DNA of 64,000 bases from Sporosarcina jiandibaonis (GCF_013184495.1 NZ_JAAOIY010000002.1:1-64000), one strand, 5' to 3'. Counted from the first letter of the stretch, positions 50,419 to 60,192 are shown. Numbers and translations are program-made. The notes: a model not told the origin generated them from the letters alone.

Positions 50419-51729
50419 TTGCAACGATTAACCGATCATTTAATTGTGATTTCTTTCGATTGTTTATCCTCCGAGGACATTCAAAAGCTGAAGGAACTAC
50501 CAAATTTCAGGGATTTGCTTGAGCACGCCGCAATTTGTGAAAATGTTGAAACTATTTATCCTTCGGTCACATATCCTTGTCATGCTAGTATCGTGACTGG
50601 AAAATACCCCAATCAACACGGAGTCCCGACAAATACATTGCTTCAACCCGGAAGAGAATCGCCTGATTGGTATTGGGGGCGGCATCATATTCAAGGGACC
50701 ACATTATATGACGAAGCAAAAAAAGCGGACATGTCGACAGCGGCATTGTTGTGGCCTGTAACGGCGAAAGCGAAAATCGATTATCATATGCCGGAAATTT
50801 TTGCGAATCGTCCATGGCATCATCAAATTTTGACCTCTTTGCGGAATGGAAGCATCAGGTATCAATATGATATGAATAAACGATTTGGACACCTACGTAA
50901 CGGGATTCTGCAACCTGAACTCGATGATTTTGTGACAGCATCGGCTGTTCATACGATCAAAACGAAAAAACCGAATCTCATGCTGATTCATTTGGTTGAT
51001 TTGGATTCACAACGACATCGTCATGGATTTTCATCTGAGGAAGCAAATTCGGCCATTCATCGCCATGATACAAGGCTAGGAAAAATTTTAACGGCTTTGA
51101 AGGACAGCGGTCTGTATGAAAAATCAACCATTGTCGCGTTAGGGGATCATAGTTCGTTGAATCATTCAAAAGTCGTGAAATTGAATGTTTTATTCAAAGA
51201 AAGCGGCTTGATAGAAGTGAATAAACGTGGAAGAGTAAAGAGTTGGAAGGCTTATTGTAAGAGCAACGACGGTTCGGCTTATATTTATTTGAAAGATAAA
51301 AATGATGCGGGGACGAGAGAGCGGGTTCGTGCACTACTGCATTCTTTAGTGATGAATGAAGAAAATGGTGTTGAGTTTGTTATCGACGGCGAGGAAGCCG
51401 GTCGTCGCGGCGCTGATGAACTAGCAGCCTTTATGGTTGAAGCGCGTCGCGGTTTTTATTTCACCGAGCATCTTGAAGGTAATTCTATCGAAGTGATTAC
51501 CGAGGAGGATGTGGCTAGCGGCAAGTACACGTTTGCCTCGCATGGGTATTCGCCGACTAAGGATAACTATGAAACGATTTTCATTGCAACTGGAAAAGGC
51601 ATCAAGCCGAATGTTGAAATCCCTGCAATGAGATTGGTCGATGAAGGGCCGACTTTTGCGCGTCTTCTAGGTCTTGATTTGGGAAAGACGGATGGGAAAG
51701 TGATTGAACATGTATTGGAACTAGAATAG
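50419..51729 (+). CDS. Alkaline phosphatase-superfamily phosphodiesterase (NPP type)
   Basis: Resembles nucleotide pyrophosphatase/phosphodiesterases. Metal and catalytic residues: D14 (ISFDCL), nucleophile T51 in PSVTYPCHASIVTG, Asp/His in VDLDSQRHRHG, Asp-His in LGDHSS and a late His in ASHGYSP. All are present. No signal peptide or membrane helix is visible, so it is probably cytoplasmic, unlike many relatives. 436 residues. TTG start behind a weak SD. Substrate unknown. Confidence 0.85.
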   Translation: MQRLTDHLIVISFDCLSSEDIQKLKELPNFRDLLEHAAICENVETIYPSVTYPCHASIVTGKYPNQHGVPTNTLLQPGRESPDWYWGRHHIQGTTLYDEAKKADMSTAALLWPVTAKAKIDYHMPEIFANRPWHHQILTSLRNGSIRYQYDMNKRFGHLRNGILQPELDDFVTASAVHTIKTKKPNLMLIHLVDLDSQRHRHGFSSEEANSAIHRHDTRLGKILTALKDSGLYEKSTIVALGDHSSLNHSKVVKLNVLFKESGLIEVNKRGRVKSWKAYCKSNDGSAYIYLKDKNDAGTRERVRALLHSLVMNEENGVEFVIDGEEAGRRGADELAAFMVEARRGFYFTEHLEGNSIEVITEEDVASGKYTFASHGYSPTKDNYETIFIATGKGIKPNVEIPAMRLVDEGPTFARLLGLDLGKTDGKVIEHVLELE

Positions 51730-51809
51730 ACGAAAGTTAGAATACTATATATATTCTCACTCCATTTGTTGTACACTAGATAGTAGAAGTGTGGGAGGGG
51801 GGAATTGAA

Positions 51810-53066
51810 GTGAAGAAGTTTAACAAGACAGAAAGCGGTTGGATGATGTACGACTGGGCGAATTCAGCGTACTCTATCATTATAACGACTGCAGTATTTC
51901 CTTTGTTTTATAAATCTGTTGCTTCAAATGCGGGTATAGCCAACTCGGATTCAACGGCCTATTTAGGTTATGCAGTCGCTTTCGCAACATTTATTATCGC
52001 GATGATTGGTCCTATTTTAGGGGCGCTTGCAGATTATCAAGGGTTAAAAAAGAAGTTTTTCTTTACTTTCTTTGCAATCGGTTCTTTATCGACGGCGTCA
52101 TTGGCTTTCATTCCAGAAGGAAATGGCACGCTATTATTAGTTTTTTATGCGATAACAGCGGTTGGCTTCCACGGGGCAAATATATTTTACGATGCATTTT
52201 TAGTCGACGTGACGCCTGAAAAGCGGATGGACGAAGTATCAGCCCGCGGCTTTGGATTGGGGTATATCGGGAGTACAATTCCATTCATTATTAGTATCGC
52301 GTTGATTTTGTTGGCTGATAAAGAGGTAATACCGCTTGCGACAGGATTTGCGATGAAGCTCGCGTTTGTCATTACAGCGATTTGGTGGATTGTTTTCACG
52401 GTCCCGATGCTTAAGTATGTTGTCCAGATTCATTCAATCCCGCGCGATCCCAATATTATTAAAGGAAGTTTTGTAAGGCTGGGTCGTACGTTCAAAGACA
52501 TACGAAAATACCGTCACGTGTTTTTATTTTTAATTGCTTATTTCTTTTATATTGATGGGGTCGGAACGATTATTTCGATGTCGACGGCTTACGGGACAGA
52601 TTTGGGTATTAGCGCGACGACGTTGTTGATTGTTTTGTTTGTGACGCAAGTGGTGGCTGCGCCTTTTGCGATTATTTATGGTCGTTTGTCTAAGAAGTTC
52701 ACGGGGAAAAAGATGTTGTACGTCGGGATTTTTGTTTATATTATTGTTTGTATTTATGCGTTCTTTATGAAGACAGAAACAGACTTTTGGATTCTTGCCA
52801 TGTTGGTTGCGACTTCGCAAGGTGGAATTCAAGCGTTGAGTCGTTCATATTACGCTAAACTTGTTCCGAAAGAAAAAGCGAACGAGTTCTTCGGCTTTTA
52901 TAATATTTTTGGCAAGTTTGCGTCGGTAATGGGTCCGTTGCTTGTCGGTGTGACTTCGCAATTGACGGGTCATTCATCTTACGGCGTGTTCAGCCTGGTT
53001 GTGCTATTCATTATAGGGATTATCGTTCTTCGTTTTGTGCCAGAACCAGATGGAGTGCGAGTTTAA
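51810..53066 (+). CDS. MFS transporter of the Atg22/UMF1 type
   Basis: 12-helix major facilitator protein. The N-terminal GWMMYDWANSAYSIIITTAVFPLFY motif is the Atg22/UMF1 signature. Other marks are LGALADYQGLKKK between helices 2 and 3 and ATSQGGIQALSRSYYAKLVPK. Yeast Atg22 exports amino acids from the vacuole; bacterial cargo is unknown. GTG at 51810 is used, 7 nt after GGGAGGGGGG; an upstream in-frame ATG overlaps that SD. 418 residues. Confidence 0.88.
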   Translation: MKKFNKTESGWMMYDWANSAYSIIITTAVFPLFYKSVASNAGIANSDSTAYLGYAVAFATFIIAMIGPILGALADYQGLKKKFFFTFFAIGSLSTASLAFIPEGNGTLLLVFYAITAVGFHGANIFYDAFLVDVTPEKRMDEVSARGFGLGYIGSTIPFIISIALILLADKEVIPLATGFAMKLAFVITAIWWIVFTVPMLKYVVQIHSIPRDPNIIKGSFVRLGRTFKDIRKYRHVFLFLIAYFFYIDGVGTIISMSTAYGTDLGISATTLLIVLFVTQVVAAPFAIIYGRLSKKFTGKKMLYVGIFVYIIVCIYAFFMKTETDFWILAMLVATSQGGIQALSRSYYAKLVPKEKANEFFGFYNIFGKFASVMGPLLVGVTSQLTGHSSYGVFSLVVLFIIGIIVLRFVPEPDGVRV

Positions 53067-53072
53067 TGCTAG

Positions 53073-53309
53073 ACAGCGAGACTCCTAGGAAAACTCTTTA
53101 TTATTAATCAAAACACTGTTCTTGAAAATACCACTCAAAACATTAATGTGATTAGCAAAGAACAGGATATAACTAGTGCAGAACAATGGATAGTGCTTTC
53201 AAATAATCGGAAAGTCTATATAGAGGAATTTAGTATATGGGCCTTAATTGAAGAAAATCAAAATTACACTATGATTTATAATGAAAAAATCAGGAAGATA
53301 ACCAATTAA
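53073..53309 (+). pseudogene. Possible remnant reading frame in a decayed gap
   Basis: A 78-codon open stretch with no usable start or SD, ending at TAA 53307-53309. The encoded stretch (for example SAEQWIVLSNNRKVYIEEF) is unlike anything I recognise. It could be the 3' end of a lost gene. The rest of 53067-53681 holds a terminator (53415), a short hairpin (53502-53520) and a 35-codon minus ORF that I do not believe. No intact gene is seen. Confidence 0.35.
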
Positions 53310-53414
53310 GAACAATTGTGCCGGGAGATTATAATGGGCAATTCTAGGGGAATAATGTGCTTCGTTGTTCATGATACGAAAGCTATCTACATTTTCATTG
53401 AAATCTGAATTCTG

Positions 53415-53458
53415 CCGAGTAAGTGAAACACTTCATCGTTCACGTACTCGGTTTTTGT
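53415..53458 (+). terminator. Orphan terminator in the decayed gap
   Basis: Two-part stem CCGAGT/ACTCGG (53415-53420 with 53446-53451) and GTGAA/TTCAC (53423-53427 with 53439-53443), then TTTTTGTTT. No intact plus-strand gene lies directly upstream. Confidence 0.65.
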
Positions 53459-53681
53459 TTGTTCTGCAAAACGCTCTTTCGAACAGAAATAAACCTTCTT
53501 CGGATTTCAATGTGAAATCCTTTAATGTAAACTTCATCATACCCAATTTCCCCCGTCATCTATAAAACTTTTGTAATATACAAGGAAGAATATAATAAAA
53601 ATTCAAACTATTCGTTGATGTGTAGTGAAATTGGATGTAAGATAATATTAATAGCAATAAAGAAGGAAAGAGGGGAGAAAT

Positions 53682-54374
53682 TTGATACAACAAATCATCT
53701 GTCGACATGTTGAAAAATCTTTTGCGGGCGATGGTACAAAAACGACTGCGCTTAAAGATGCTAATTTAACATTTGAAAAAGGAGAATTCACAGCGATCAT
53801 TGGGCCGTCGGGTTCTGGAAAATCCACATTGCTAAGCTTGATAGGCACTTTAGATAAGCCGACGCAGGGTGGCATTTTTTATGATGGTGAAGAAATCTTA
53901 ACCAAAAGAAAAAACCGAATCGCCGATTTTCGCTTTGAAGAAATAGGTTTCATCTTTCAACAATTCCATCTCCTTCCCACATTAACTGCATTGGAAAATG
54001 TTCTTACCCCATTGTTTTCTAGAAAAGTCCCATATGACAAATTAAAACGAGCAAAAGAAGTCCTGGAACAAGTAGGGCTTCTGGATAAAATGAATTCGCT
54101 TCCTTCTCAATTATCAGGCGGTCAGCAACAGCGCGTTGCAATTGCTCGTGCCATTATACACAAACCAAGCTGGCTACTAGCGGATGAACCTACAGGTAAC
54201 CTGGATACACAAACAGGAGAACGAATTTATGATTTGTTAAAAGAACTAAATGAACAAGAAGGATGCGGCGTCTTATTTGTGACCCATGATCCAGCGCTTG
54301 CGGATAAAGCAAAACGTATTATTTCGATGAAAGATGGTGATGTCATTTCGGATAAAGTGGGTGTAACACCGTGA
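53682..54374 (+). CDS. ABC transporter ATP-binding protein (LolD/MacB type)
   Basis: ATPase of a MacB-like transporter. Walker [15 protein letters not shown]-loop [11 protein letters not shown], signature [14 protein letters not shown], Walker [13 protein letters not shown], switch His in VTHDPALA. This class usually drives mechanical pulling or extrusion of lipoproteins or peptides. A TTG start follows GAGGGG by about 6 nt. 230 residues. The stop overlaps the permease start by 4 bp. Confidence 0.93.
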   Translation: MIQQIICRHVEKSFAGDGTKTTALKDANLTFEKGEFTAIIGPSGSGKSTLLSLIGTLDKPTQGGIFYDGEEILTKRKNRIADFRFEEIGFIFQQFHLLPTLTALENVLTPLFSRKVPYDKLKRAKEVLEQVGLLDKMNSLPSQLSGGQQQRVAIARAIIHKPSWLLADEPTGNLDTQTGERIYDLLKELNEQEGCGVLFVTHDPALADKAKRIISMKDGDVISDKVGVTP

Positions 54375-57300
54375 TTCGATTTATTTGGCAGAATTGGTGG
54401 AGACGGAAAGAGCGGTTTATTTTATTAATTGTTGGGGCCTTCATTGTTAGCGCTGGATTGACATACTTGATTGGATTATCTGAAATAAATAAAGGGACAA
54501 TTGTCGATACCTTACAAAAAAGATGGTCAGCTTCTTATGACATCGTTGTTCGTCCACAGGGAACCCGAAGTGTTACGGAGGAGAAAAAACTGTTGGAACC
54601 TAACTACTTAAGTGGCTTAAGTGGAGGGATTAGTGTTGAACAATATGAAGTGATAAAGAATATACCGGGTGTAGAGGTTGCAGCACCAATCGCGATGATC
54701 GGCTACGCTATATATGATGTGAATTTTAATAAGGTCGAATTACCTAAGGAAGGCATTTATAGAAGGACAACGACGACAACCGTAAATAATGGGATAGGTG
54801 AGGAAATAGAATCCCATAATTCCTACTTTCCAATCGATATTTGGGATATTTCAAATAAAGGATCTGAATATGGGGTTGGTGCTCCGCATATGGATTTGAT
54901 GGTTACTGGAGAAACCCTTTTAGCAGGAATCGATCCTGAACAAGAAGCGAAGCTAATTGAATTAGATAAAGCAATCATTGATTTAGGAACAAGTCGGTAT
55001 TTTGAGGCTACCGATACCTACTATTTTAATGAATCAAATAAATACCATGAATTTCCGATCATTGTTAATCAAAAAGCATTTGCCCAAACGTTAGTAGACA
55101 TTACCTTTGAACGCCTTGATGTTTCCATTAATAAAGACAATGCTAATGAAATAATGGAAGGCGTTAAGGAAGCCGGGGGAGTAAGTTATCTAGATACTCT
55201 TGAAGGAGAAGTGACTGATACATTCTCTTTTACAGGGGAAGAAGCCTTTGAAACATTTGTCAGCAGGATGACAGGTGTTGATTGGAAAACAGGTGAAGTA
55301 GTTGAAGAGAACGAATCGAAGACATACGGTGAAGAAATTACAGGCATTGTGTATAAGCCTAGTCCATTGGAATATCGTGAAATCTCAAGTCCCTATGCCG
55401 ACCGGTGGCCATATTCCTACCAAGTGATTCCTTTCCAGAATGATGAAGATACCGTAGGCGTGTATCAAAATACGCAGTCTTTCCGAGAACCTAAGTTAAT
55501 GGCAAAAGAATTCTTGGACTTGCCGCAAATTAAACCAAATTGGATAGGCTTTTACGATGCTGGTAAGCTAGCAATCTCAAAGGATCCAGCTAGTGAATTG
55601 CCGATGGAAACCTATCGTCCCGCCACTGCCGAGTTTGTAATGGATTCAGAAGGTAATCCAGTGAATCCACCTAAAAAGTTAAAACCAATTGGCGACCGTT
55701 ATAGCTTTTTAACCGATCCACCGGGTATGTTAACAACAATAGAAGCAGCAGAAAGGGTATTAGGGGATAAGCCCATTTCAGCAATTCGGATTAAAGTATC
55801 CGGGATAGTAGATATAGGTGATGAAAGTCAGGCCATATTGGAACAGGTTGCTAGGGAAATTGAAAGTAAAACAGGACTCATTACAGATATCACAATAGGC
55901 TCTTCCCCGCAATTAGCGTTAACCTATGTTCCTGGCTTAGATGATAAAAGTGATATTGGTTGGTTACAACAACCATGGGTGAATATTGGATCGTCTATTT
56001 CTATTTTCAGGGAAACGAAAGTTGGTTTTTCAGGCGTAGTTGCGAGCGTTATTGCTGTTGCAATCGTCTACGTATGGGCCTCTGGAATCGTTAATTTGCT
56101 AGCTAGAAGAAAAGAGTTTGCTGTATTACTTTCTATTGGCTGGCGACCGAGTCAATTAAGTCGATTATTGTTCTTGGAATCTAGCATAATTGGTCTATTC
56201 GTCGCGTTAATTTCCTGGATGATGCTCGGTTTTGTTTTTGTATCGGGTGATGCCACGATATCTTTTAATCGTTTCTTATGGACCGGTTTATTTGGACTTA
56301 TCGTTTACGTGCTAGGGGCGATTATTCCGATGATGTTAACGCGGAATATTTCTCCCTATGAAGCAATGCGCATAGGAGAAATTTCAGGTAAAAGTAAACG
56401 GATGTTCCAAGCCAAAGGCATTAATCGCATGGCCTTTAACCATTTTATCGGTAAGTGGAAAAGGAGTTTTCTATCGGTTATTTCGATTGCGTTACCAACC
56501 GCTTTATTGGCTGTGTTTCTCTACATTACATTCAGATTAAAAGGAATTATGTACACCTCATTATTAGGTGAGTATGTCGCATTGGAGATAGGACCTACAC
56601 ATTATGTTGCGATCATCGTGTCCTTAATTATCGCTGTTTTAACCACAGCGGAAATTATGTGGCAGAATGTTTCAGAACGAAGAGAAGAAATTTCTTTACT
56701 CCAAGCAATCGGATGGAAAAGATGGAGCATTCGTAGGTTAATCTTGGTGGAAGGAATGTTTAGTGGTCTATTTGCTGCGATGATTGGTCTAACAATTGCA
56801 TTTTTGATGATGTGGGGATTATATAGTGCTTTCCCGAAAGAGGAAATTGGGTTTATCTTAGCGACAGGATTGATCCCGGTAGTCATTGGGTTAATCGGAA
56901 CGATTTTCCCTGCGGAAAGAGCAGTTCGAATAAATCCGAGTGAAGGTATGGGTGGAAATATTTCGAACCAAAAAGCTGTGGAAAAACGTTTAAAATGGGT
57001 TTTGATCTCAACATCTATTTTATTGGTGGGTACTTTTCTAGTTACGATGGTCAAGGTCACGCCTAAAATTGAACGAGCTCATACAGGGGTTGAAGTGGAG
57101 TCGGCTTTTAGTCCAACTGAAGGCGGTGTTGAGGGAAAGACGGATTTCAACAAACCGAGCTTGAACACTGAACATGAGAAAAAAGAGAAAGTTTACGAAA
57201 CCCCGGGAGAATATGAATTGGAGTTCGCATCAACTGAAACTAGTCAGGGAAAATTAGCCTTATCCTACGAGGCTAAAGAAGTAGAGAGTAGTTTTCCAAC

Positions 57301-57601
57301 TGTCGAAGCGGGAGAGAAGAATATTGCAATCGAATTTTCCTTTGAAGTACTAGATTCGATGACACATGAAATGCGGCCAAAGCAAAACTTTTCTCTTGTT
57401 GTAGGAGAGGAAAGCTATCGCCCGGTCGAAGTCAAAGTGCTTGAATCAGATAGCTGGAAAGATGAGCATTGGTTAGAAGGATATCGAGATGGGCAGATGC
57501 GCGCTGTGTTGGAGTTTACGGTTCCCGACAATGTTGAGAGTTATGGCTTGTTGTTAAGAAATCAAACTCTAGGGAAAGGGATAATGGTGTGGTTTGAATA
57601 A
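54371..57601 (+). CDS. Very large FtsX/MacB-type permease
   Basis: Membrane partner of the LolD-like ATPase. One N-terminal helix (about residues 16-38), then an outside domain of roughly 500 residues, a block of three helices (about 555-655), a second four-helix block with FtsX pattern (about 695-860), a further helix (about 877-900) and a C-terminal outside domain of about 170 residues. The second FtsX-like block has the typical SERREEISLLQAIGWKRW loop. 1076 residues is about double a usual MacB-type permease. Likely cargo: peptide, antibiotic or lipid, unknown. GTG start inside the ATPase stop. Confidence 0.85.
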   Translation: MIRFIWQNWWRRKERFILLIVGAFIVSAGLTYLIGLSEINKGTIVDTLQKRWSASYDIVVRPQGTRSVTEEKKLLEPNYLSGLSGGISVEQYEVIKNIPGVEVAAPIAMIGYAIYDVNFNKVELPKEGIYRRTTTTTVNNGIGEEIESHNSYFPIDIWDISNKGSEYGVGAPHMDLMVTGETLLAGIDPEQEAKLIELDKAIIDLGTSRYFEATDTYYFNESNKYHEFPIIVNQKAFAQTLVDITFERLDVSINKDNANEIMEGVKEAGGVSYLDTLEGEVTDTFSFTGEEAFETFVSRMTGVDWKTGEVVEENESKTYGEEITGIVYKPSPLEYREISSPYADRWPYSYQVIPFQNDEDTVGVYQNTQSFREPKLMAKEFLDLPQIKPNWIGFYDAGKLAISKDPASELPMETYRPATAEFVMDSEGNPVNPPKKLKPIGDRYSFLTDPPGMLTTIEAAERVLGDKPISAIRIKVSGIVDIGDESQAILEQVAREIESKTGLITDITIGSSPQLALTYVPGLDDKSDIGWLQQPWVNIGSSISIFRETKVGFSGVVASVIAVAIVYVWASGIVNLLARRKEFAVLLSIGWRPSQLSRLLFLESSIIGLFVALISWMMLGFVFVSGDATISFNRFLWTGLFGLIVYVLGAIIPMMLTRNISPYEAMRIGEISGKSKRMFQAKGINRMAFNHFIGKWKRSFLSVISIALPTALLAVFLYITFRLKGIMYTSLLGEYVALEIGPTHYVAIIVSLIIAVLTTAEIMWQNVSERREEISLLQAIGWKRWSIRRLILVEGMFSGLFAAMIGLTIAFLMMWGLYSAFPKEEIGFILATGLIPVVIGLIGTIFPAERAVRINPSEGMGGNISNQKAVEKRLKWVLISTSILLVGTFLVTMVKVTPKIERAHTGVEVESAFSPTEGGVEGKTDFNKPSLNTEHEKKEKVYETPGEYELEFASTETSQGKLALSYEAKEVESSFPTVEAGEKNIAIEFSFEVLDSMTHEMRPKQNFSLVVGEESYRPVEVKVLESDSWKDEHWLEGYRDGQMRAVLEFTVPDNVESYGLLLRNQTLGKGIMVWFE

Positions 57602-57605
57602 ATAT

Positions 57606-57643
57606 AAAAATGGTGTTCTGGTAATGACCGGAACACCATTTTT
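57606..57643 (+). terminator. Terminator after the MacB-type operon
   Basis: Stem AAAAATGGTGTTC/GAACACCATTTTT with an extra TGG/CCG extension, then T-rich run. Confidence 0.92.
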
Positions 57644-57708
57644 ATTATGAATTAATTAGTTGTAGTATAATAAATGGAAACTATGAATTTATTTGAAGGA
57701 GTCCATAA

Positions 57709-58353
57709 ATGAAAAGTTTTACAATCGATTCACTGTTAGATGTGATTGGCGAGTTATTTTCTGATGAAATATCAATCGCTATTTCAGATACGAAAGAATA
57801 TATTTATTATCGTCCGAGTAAACGGATTGATTTGAAAATTAGTGCGGGGGATCCAGTAAAGGAGGGAACGATTGCCTATAAAGCGCTTGCCCAGAAACAA
57901 AAAGTGTCAGAGTTTATTGACCGGGACGTTTTCGGGGTTCCTTATCACGGCATGGCGGTCCCTTTTCATCATGACGGTGAATTGGAAGGTTGCGTGATGG
58001 CGATTTATCCTGCCTACACGGACGGGAAGTCTGTCGTGACTGTAAAGACGCCTGATGGCTGGATTCCTGTTTCATTTAAAGATGTGAAGTATGTTGAAGT
58101 GAAGGACCGTAAAACGATCGTCGTCGCAGATGGTTTTTCAGGCACGCATAAAAACACTTTGCAAGAGTTTGAATATTTATTGCCAAGAGATTCGTTTGTC
58201 CGATGCCATCGATCGTTTATCGTAAACGTCCACCATATAAAAGAAATCTTCCCGGACACGCACTCGACTTTTGTTTTGGCGATGGATGACGAAACGAAAA
58301 TCCCGGTTAGCCAATCGTATTCTAGTTATTTCCGGAAGCTTTTAGGGTTCTAA
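57709..58353 (+). CDS. LytTR-domain transcriptional regulator
   Basis: N-terminal sensor-like domain (about residues 1-105) with a mixed alpha/beta pattern (SIAISDTKEYIYYRPSKRIDL) but no receiver Asp site, then a C-terminal LytTR DNA-binding domain (FKDVKYVEVKDRKTIVV...RDSFVRCHRSFIVNVHHIKEI). Probably senses a small molecule directly. 214 residues. It precedes a CoA-transferase gene by 127 bp in the same direction, which suggests that gene as its target. Confidence 0.85.
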   Translation: MKSFTIDSLLDVIGELFSDEISIAISDTKEYIYYRPSKRIDLKISAGDPVKEGTIAYKALAQKQKVSEFIDRDVFGVPYHGMAVPFHHDGELEGCVMAIYPAYTDGKSVVTVKTPDGWIPVSFKDVKYVEVKDRKTIVVADGFSGTHKNTLQEFEYLLPRDSFVRCHRSFIVNVHHIKEIFPDTHSTFVLAMDDETKIPVSQSYSSYFRKLLGF

Positions 58354-58480
58354 TATATTCTGTTTCAAACATGATTTTAAGTGCTTTAGCCAGTAATTCT
58401 TTATTACAAAACGGAAACCTCCCATCGACTATTTCCATCCTGTAGAATTAACTAAAAGTTATGAAAGGTGGAATAAATCG

Positions 58481-59995
58481 ATGGATAAACCTATGAATCG
58501 TATTAAACATCATCAATTGAAAGACGTTGTTGTAACACCGGAAGAGGCGGCATCCTGGATTGAGGACGGTATGACATTGGGGTTGAGTGGATTTACCCGG
58601 GCTGGTGACGCGAAAGCAGTTCCATTGGCATTGGTGAAACGTGCAGAGCATGAAAAGTTCAAGGTGAATGTGTTTACTGGGGCTTCGTTGGGGTCGGATA
58701 TTGATCGGTTATTTGCAGAAGCGGGCATTATAAACAAACGTCTGCCATTTCAAGCAGAACCAACGATGCGGAAGAAAATAAATGACGGGGAACATCTCTT
58801 TGTTGATCATCATTTATCGCATACTGCAGAACTGATTCGTGCGGAAGTGATCGATCCAATTGATTTCGCAATTTTGGAAGCGGTTTCAGTAACGGAAGAC
58901 GGAATGATAATACCGACAACGTCCGTTGGAAACTCATTGACATTCGCAGAGCATGCAAAGTCGATCATTATTGAAATCAATACGGCGCAGCCAACTGAAC
59001 TTGAGGGATTACATGATTTATACGATCCGGGAAAACAAGGCGAGCGTCAGCCGATCCACTTAACGAACGCGGATGATCGTATCGGTACAATCGGCATTCC
59101 GATTGATGTGGAGAAAGTGAAAGGAATTGTTTTCACCAATCAATTAGACTCCCCTTCAACGATTGTGGCACCAGACCATGAAACAGAAATTATGGCGGAA
59201 CATCTATTGACGTTTTTACGTTCGGAAGTACAAGCTGGTAGATTAACAAATAAGTTAGCGCCTTTGCAGTCAGGAATCGGTTCCGTAGCGAATGCGGTGC
59301 TGCACGGCATGATCAACTCTGAATTCGAGGATTTAGAAGTGTATTCTGAAGTGCTGCAAGATGCGGTGTTTGATTTGATTGATGCGGGCAAGGTTCGTTT
59401 CGCGTCTTGTGCGTCGATTACATTATCTGAAGAGAAAATGGAACAGGTATTTAATAACTTCGAAGAATATCGCGACAAGCTGATTATGCGCCCGCAAGAA
59501 ATTTCGAATCATCCTGAAATCATTCGCCGTCTCGGTTTGATTTCCATTAATACTGCGCTCGAGTTGGATATTTACGGGAATGTGAACTCGACGCATGTTT
59601 CTGGAACGAAGATGATGAACGGAATCGGCGGTTCTGGTGACTTTGCGCGTAACGCACGACTAGCCATATTTGTAACCAAATCAGTTGCAAAAGGCGGCGA
59701 CATTTCAAGTATCGTGCCATTTGTTTCACACGTCGACCATACAGAACATGATGTGGATGTCATTGTGACGGAACAAGGCTATGCGAATCTGCGCGGACTT
59801 GCGCCGAGAGAACGTGTCGGATTGATCATCGAGAATTGCGCGCATCCAATGTATCGCGACCAACTGCGCGCGTATTACAGCGAAGCGCTTGAAAGAGGCG
59901 GTCAAACCCCGCATGTTTTGGAAAAAGCATTTTCTTGGCATACGAATTTGGCAAAGAACGGGACAATGCGCGAACTAGTTGAAGAGTTTGCTTAA
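58481..59995 (+). CDS. Acetyl-CoA hydrolase/transferase (succinyl-CoA:acetate type)
   Basis: Class I CoA-transferase of the Ach1/AarC/Cat1 family, which moves CoA between acetate and succinate. The N-terminal domain has GLSGFTRAGDAKAVPLAL; the C-terminal one has IGSVANAVLHG, the Glu region LEVYSEVLQD (candidate active Glu), and GTKMMNGIGGSGDFARNA, plus VTEQGYANLRGLAPRER. 504 residues is the family length. SD AAAGGTGG is 9 nt from the ATG. Exact CoA donor is inferred. Confidence 0.9.
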   Translation: MDKPMNRIKHHQLKDVVVTPEEAASWIEDGMTLGLSGFTRAGDAKAVPLALVKRAEHEKFKVNVFTGASLGSDIDRLFAEAGIINKRLPFQAEPTMRKKINDGEHLFVDHHLSHTAELIRAEVIDPIDFAILEAVSVTEDGMIIPTTSVGNSLTFAEHAKSIIIEINTAQPTELEGLHDLYDPGKQGERQPIHLTNADDRIGTIGIPIDVEKVKGIVFTNQLDSPSTIVAPDHETEIMAEHLLTFLRSEVQAGRLTNKLAPLQSGIGSVANAVLHGMINSEFEDLEVYSEVLQDAVFDLIDAGKVRFASCASITLSEEKMEQVFNNFEEYRDKLIMRPQEISNHPEIIRRLGLISINTALELDIYGNVNSTHVSGTKMMNGIGGSGDFARNARLAIFVTKSVAKGGDISSIVPFVSHVDHTEHDVDVIVTEQGYANLRGLAPRERVGLIIENCAHPMYRDQLRAYYSEALERGGQTPHVLEKAFSWHTNLAKNGTMRELVEEFA

Positions 59996-60007
59996 TTATT
60001 GACATAG

Positions 60008-60040
60008 AAAAGGTTGCCATCCGATGTGGCAACCTTTTTT
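60008..60040 (+). terminator. Terminator after the CoA-transferase gene
   Basis: 12-bp stem AAAAGGTTGCCA/TGGCAACCTTTT (60008-60019 with 60027-60038), 7-nt loop, T6. Confidence 0.94.
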
Positions 60041-60071
60041 GTATGGGTGGATTGGTTGATACTTGGGTAAA

Positions 60072-60192
60072 CGACTAAAGTGGGTGCTGAAACGACTAAA
60101 GCGAGTCTGCAAACGACTAAAGCACATGTGAATCGACTAAAGTACATCCCGAAACGACTAAAGCACGTCCGCAAACGACCAAAGCCATCTAA
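60072..60192. repeat. Six tandem ~21-bp repeats with core CGACTAAAG
   Basis: CGACTAAAG at 60072, 60093, 60114, 60134 and 60155, plus CGACCAAAG at 60176; spacing is 21, 21, 20, 21 and 21 bp, about two helical turns. The core is often preceded by AA; the 11-12 bp between cores varies (for example CACGTCCGC, TACATCCCG). An ORF through it exists but codes a basic low-complexity chain and is not believed. The tract lies between a terminator and the convergent M20 gene. Confidence 0.9.

Noticed and set aside
53416..53541. Minus-strand ORF of about 35 codons opposite the orphan terminator
   Set aside because: Short, no family resemblance, and most of it is the complement of hairpin sequences.
53365..53565. 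66-codon plus ORF in the decayed gap
   Set aside because: It reads through a terminator hairpin, has no SD and no recognisable sequence.
58380..58397. Possible CcpA cre site before the CoA-transferase gene
   Set aside because: The TTTAAGTGCTTTAG stretch misses several conserved cre positions.
30000..60000. CRISPR array, transposase, prophage or toxin-antitoxin system
   Set aside because: No repeat-spacer pattern, transposase, integrase, att site or typical toxin pair was seen on reading; the only tandem array is the CGACTAAAG tract, whose units are too short and spacers are not unique 30-mers.
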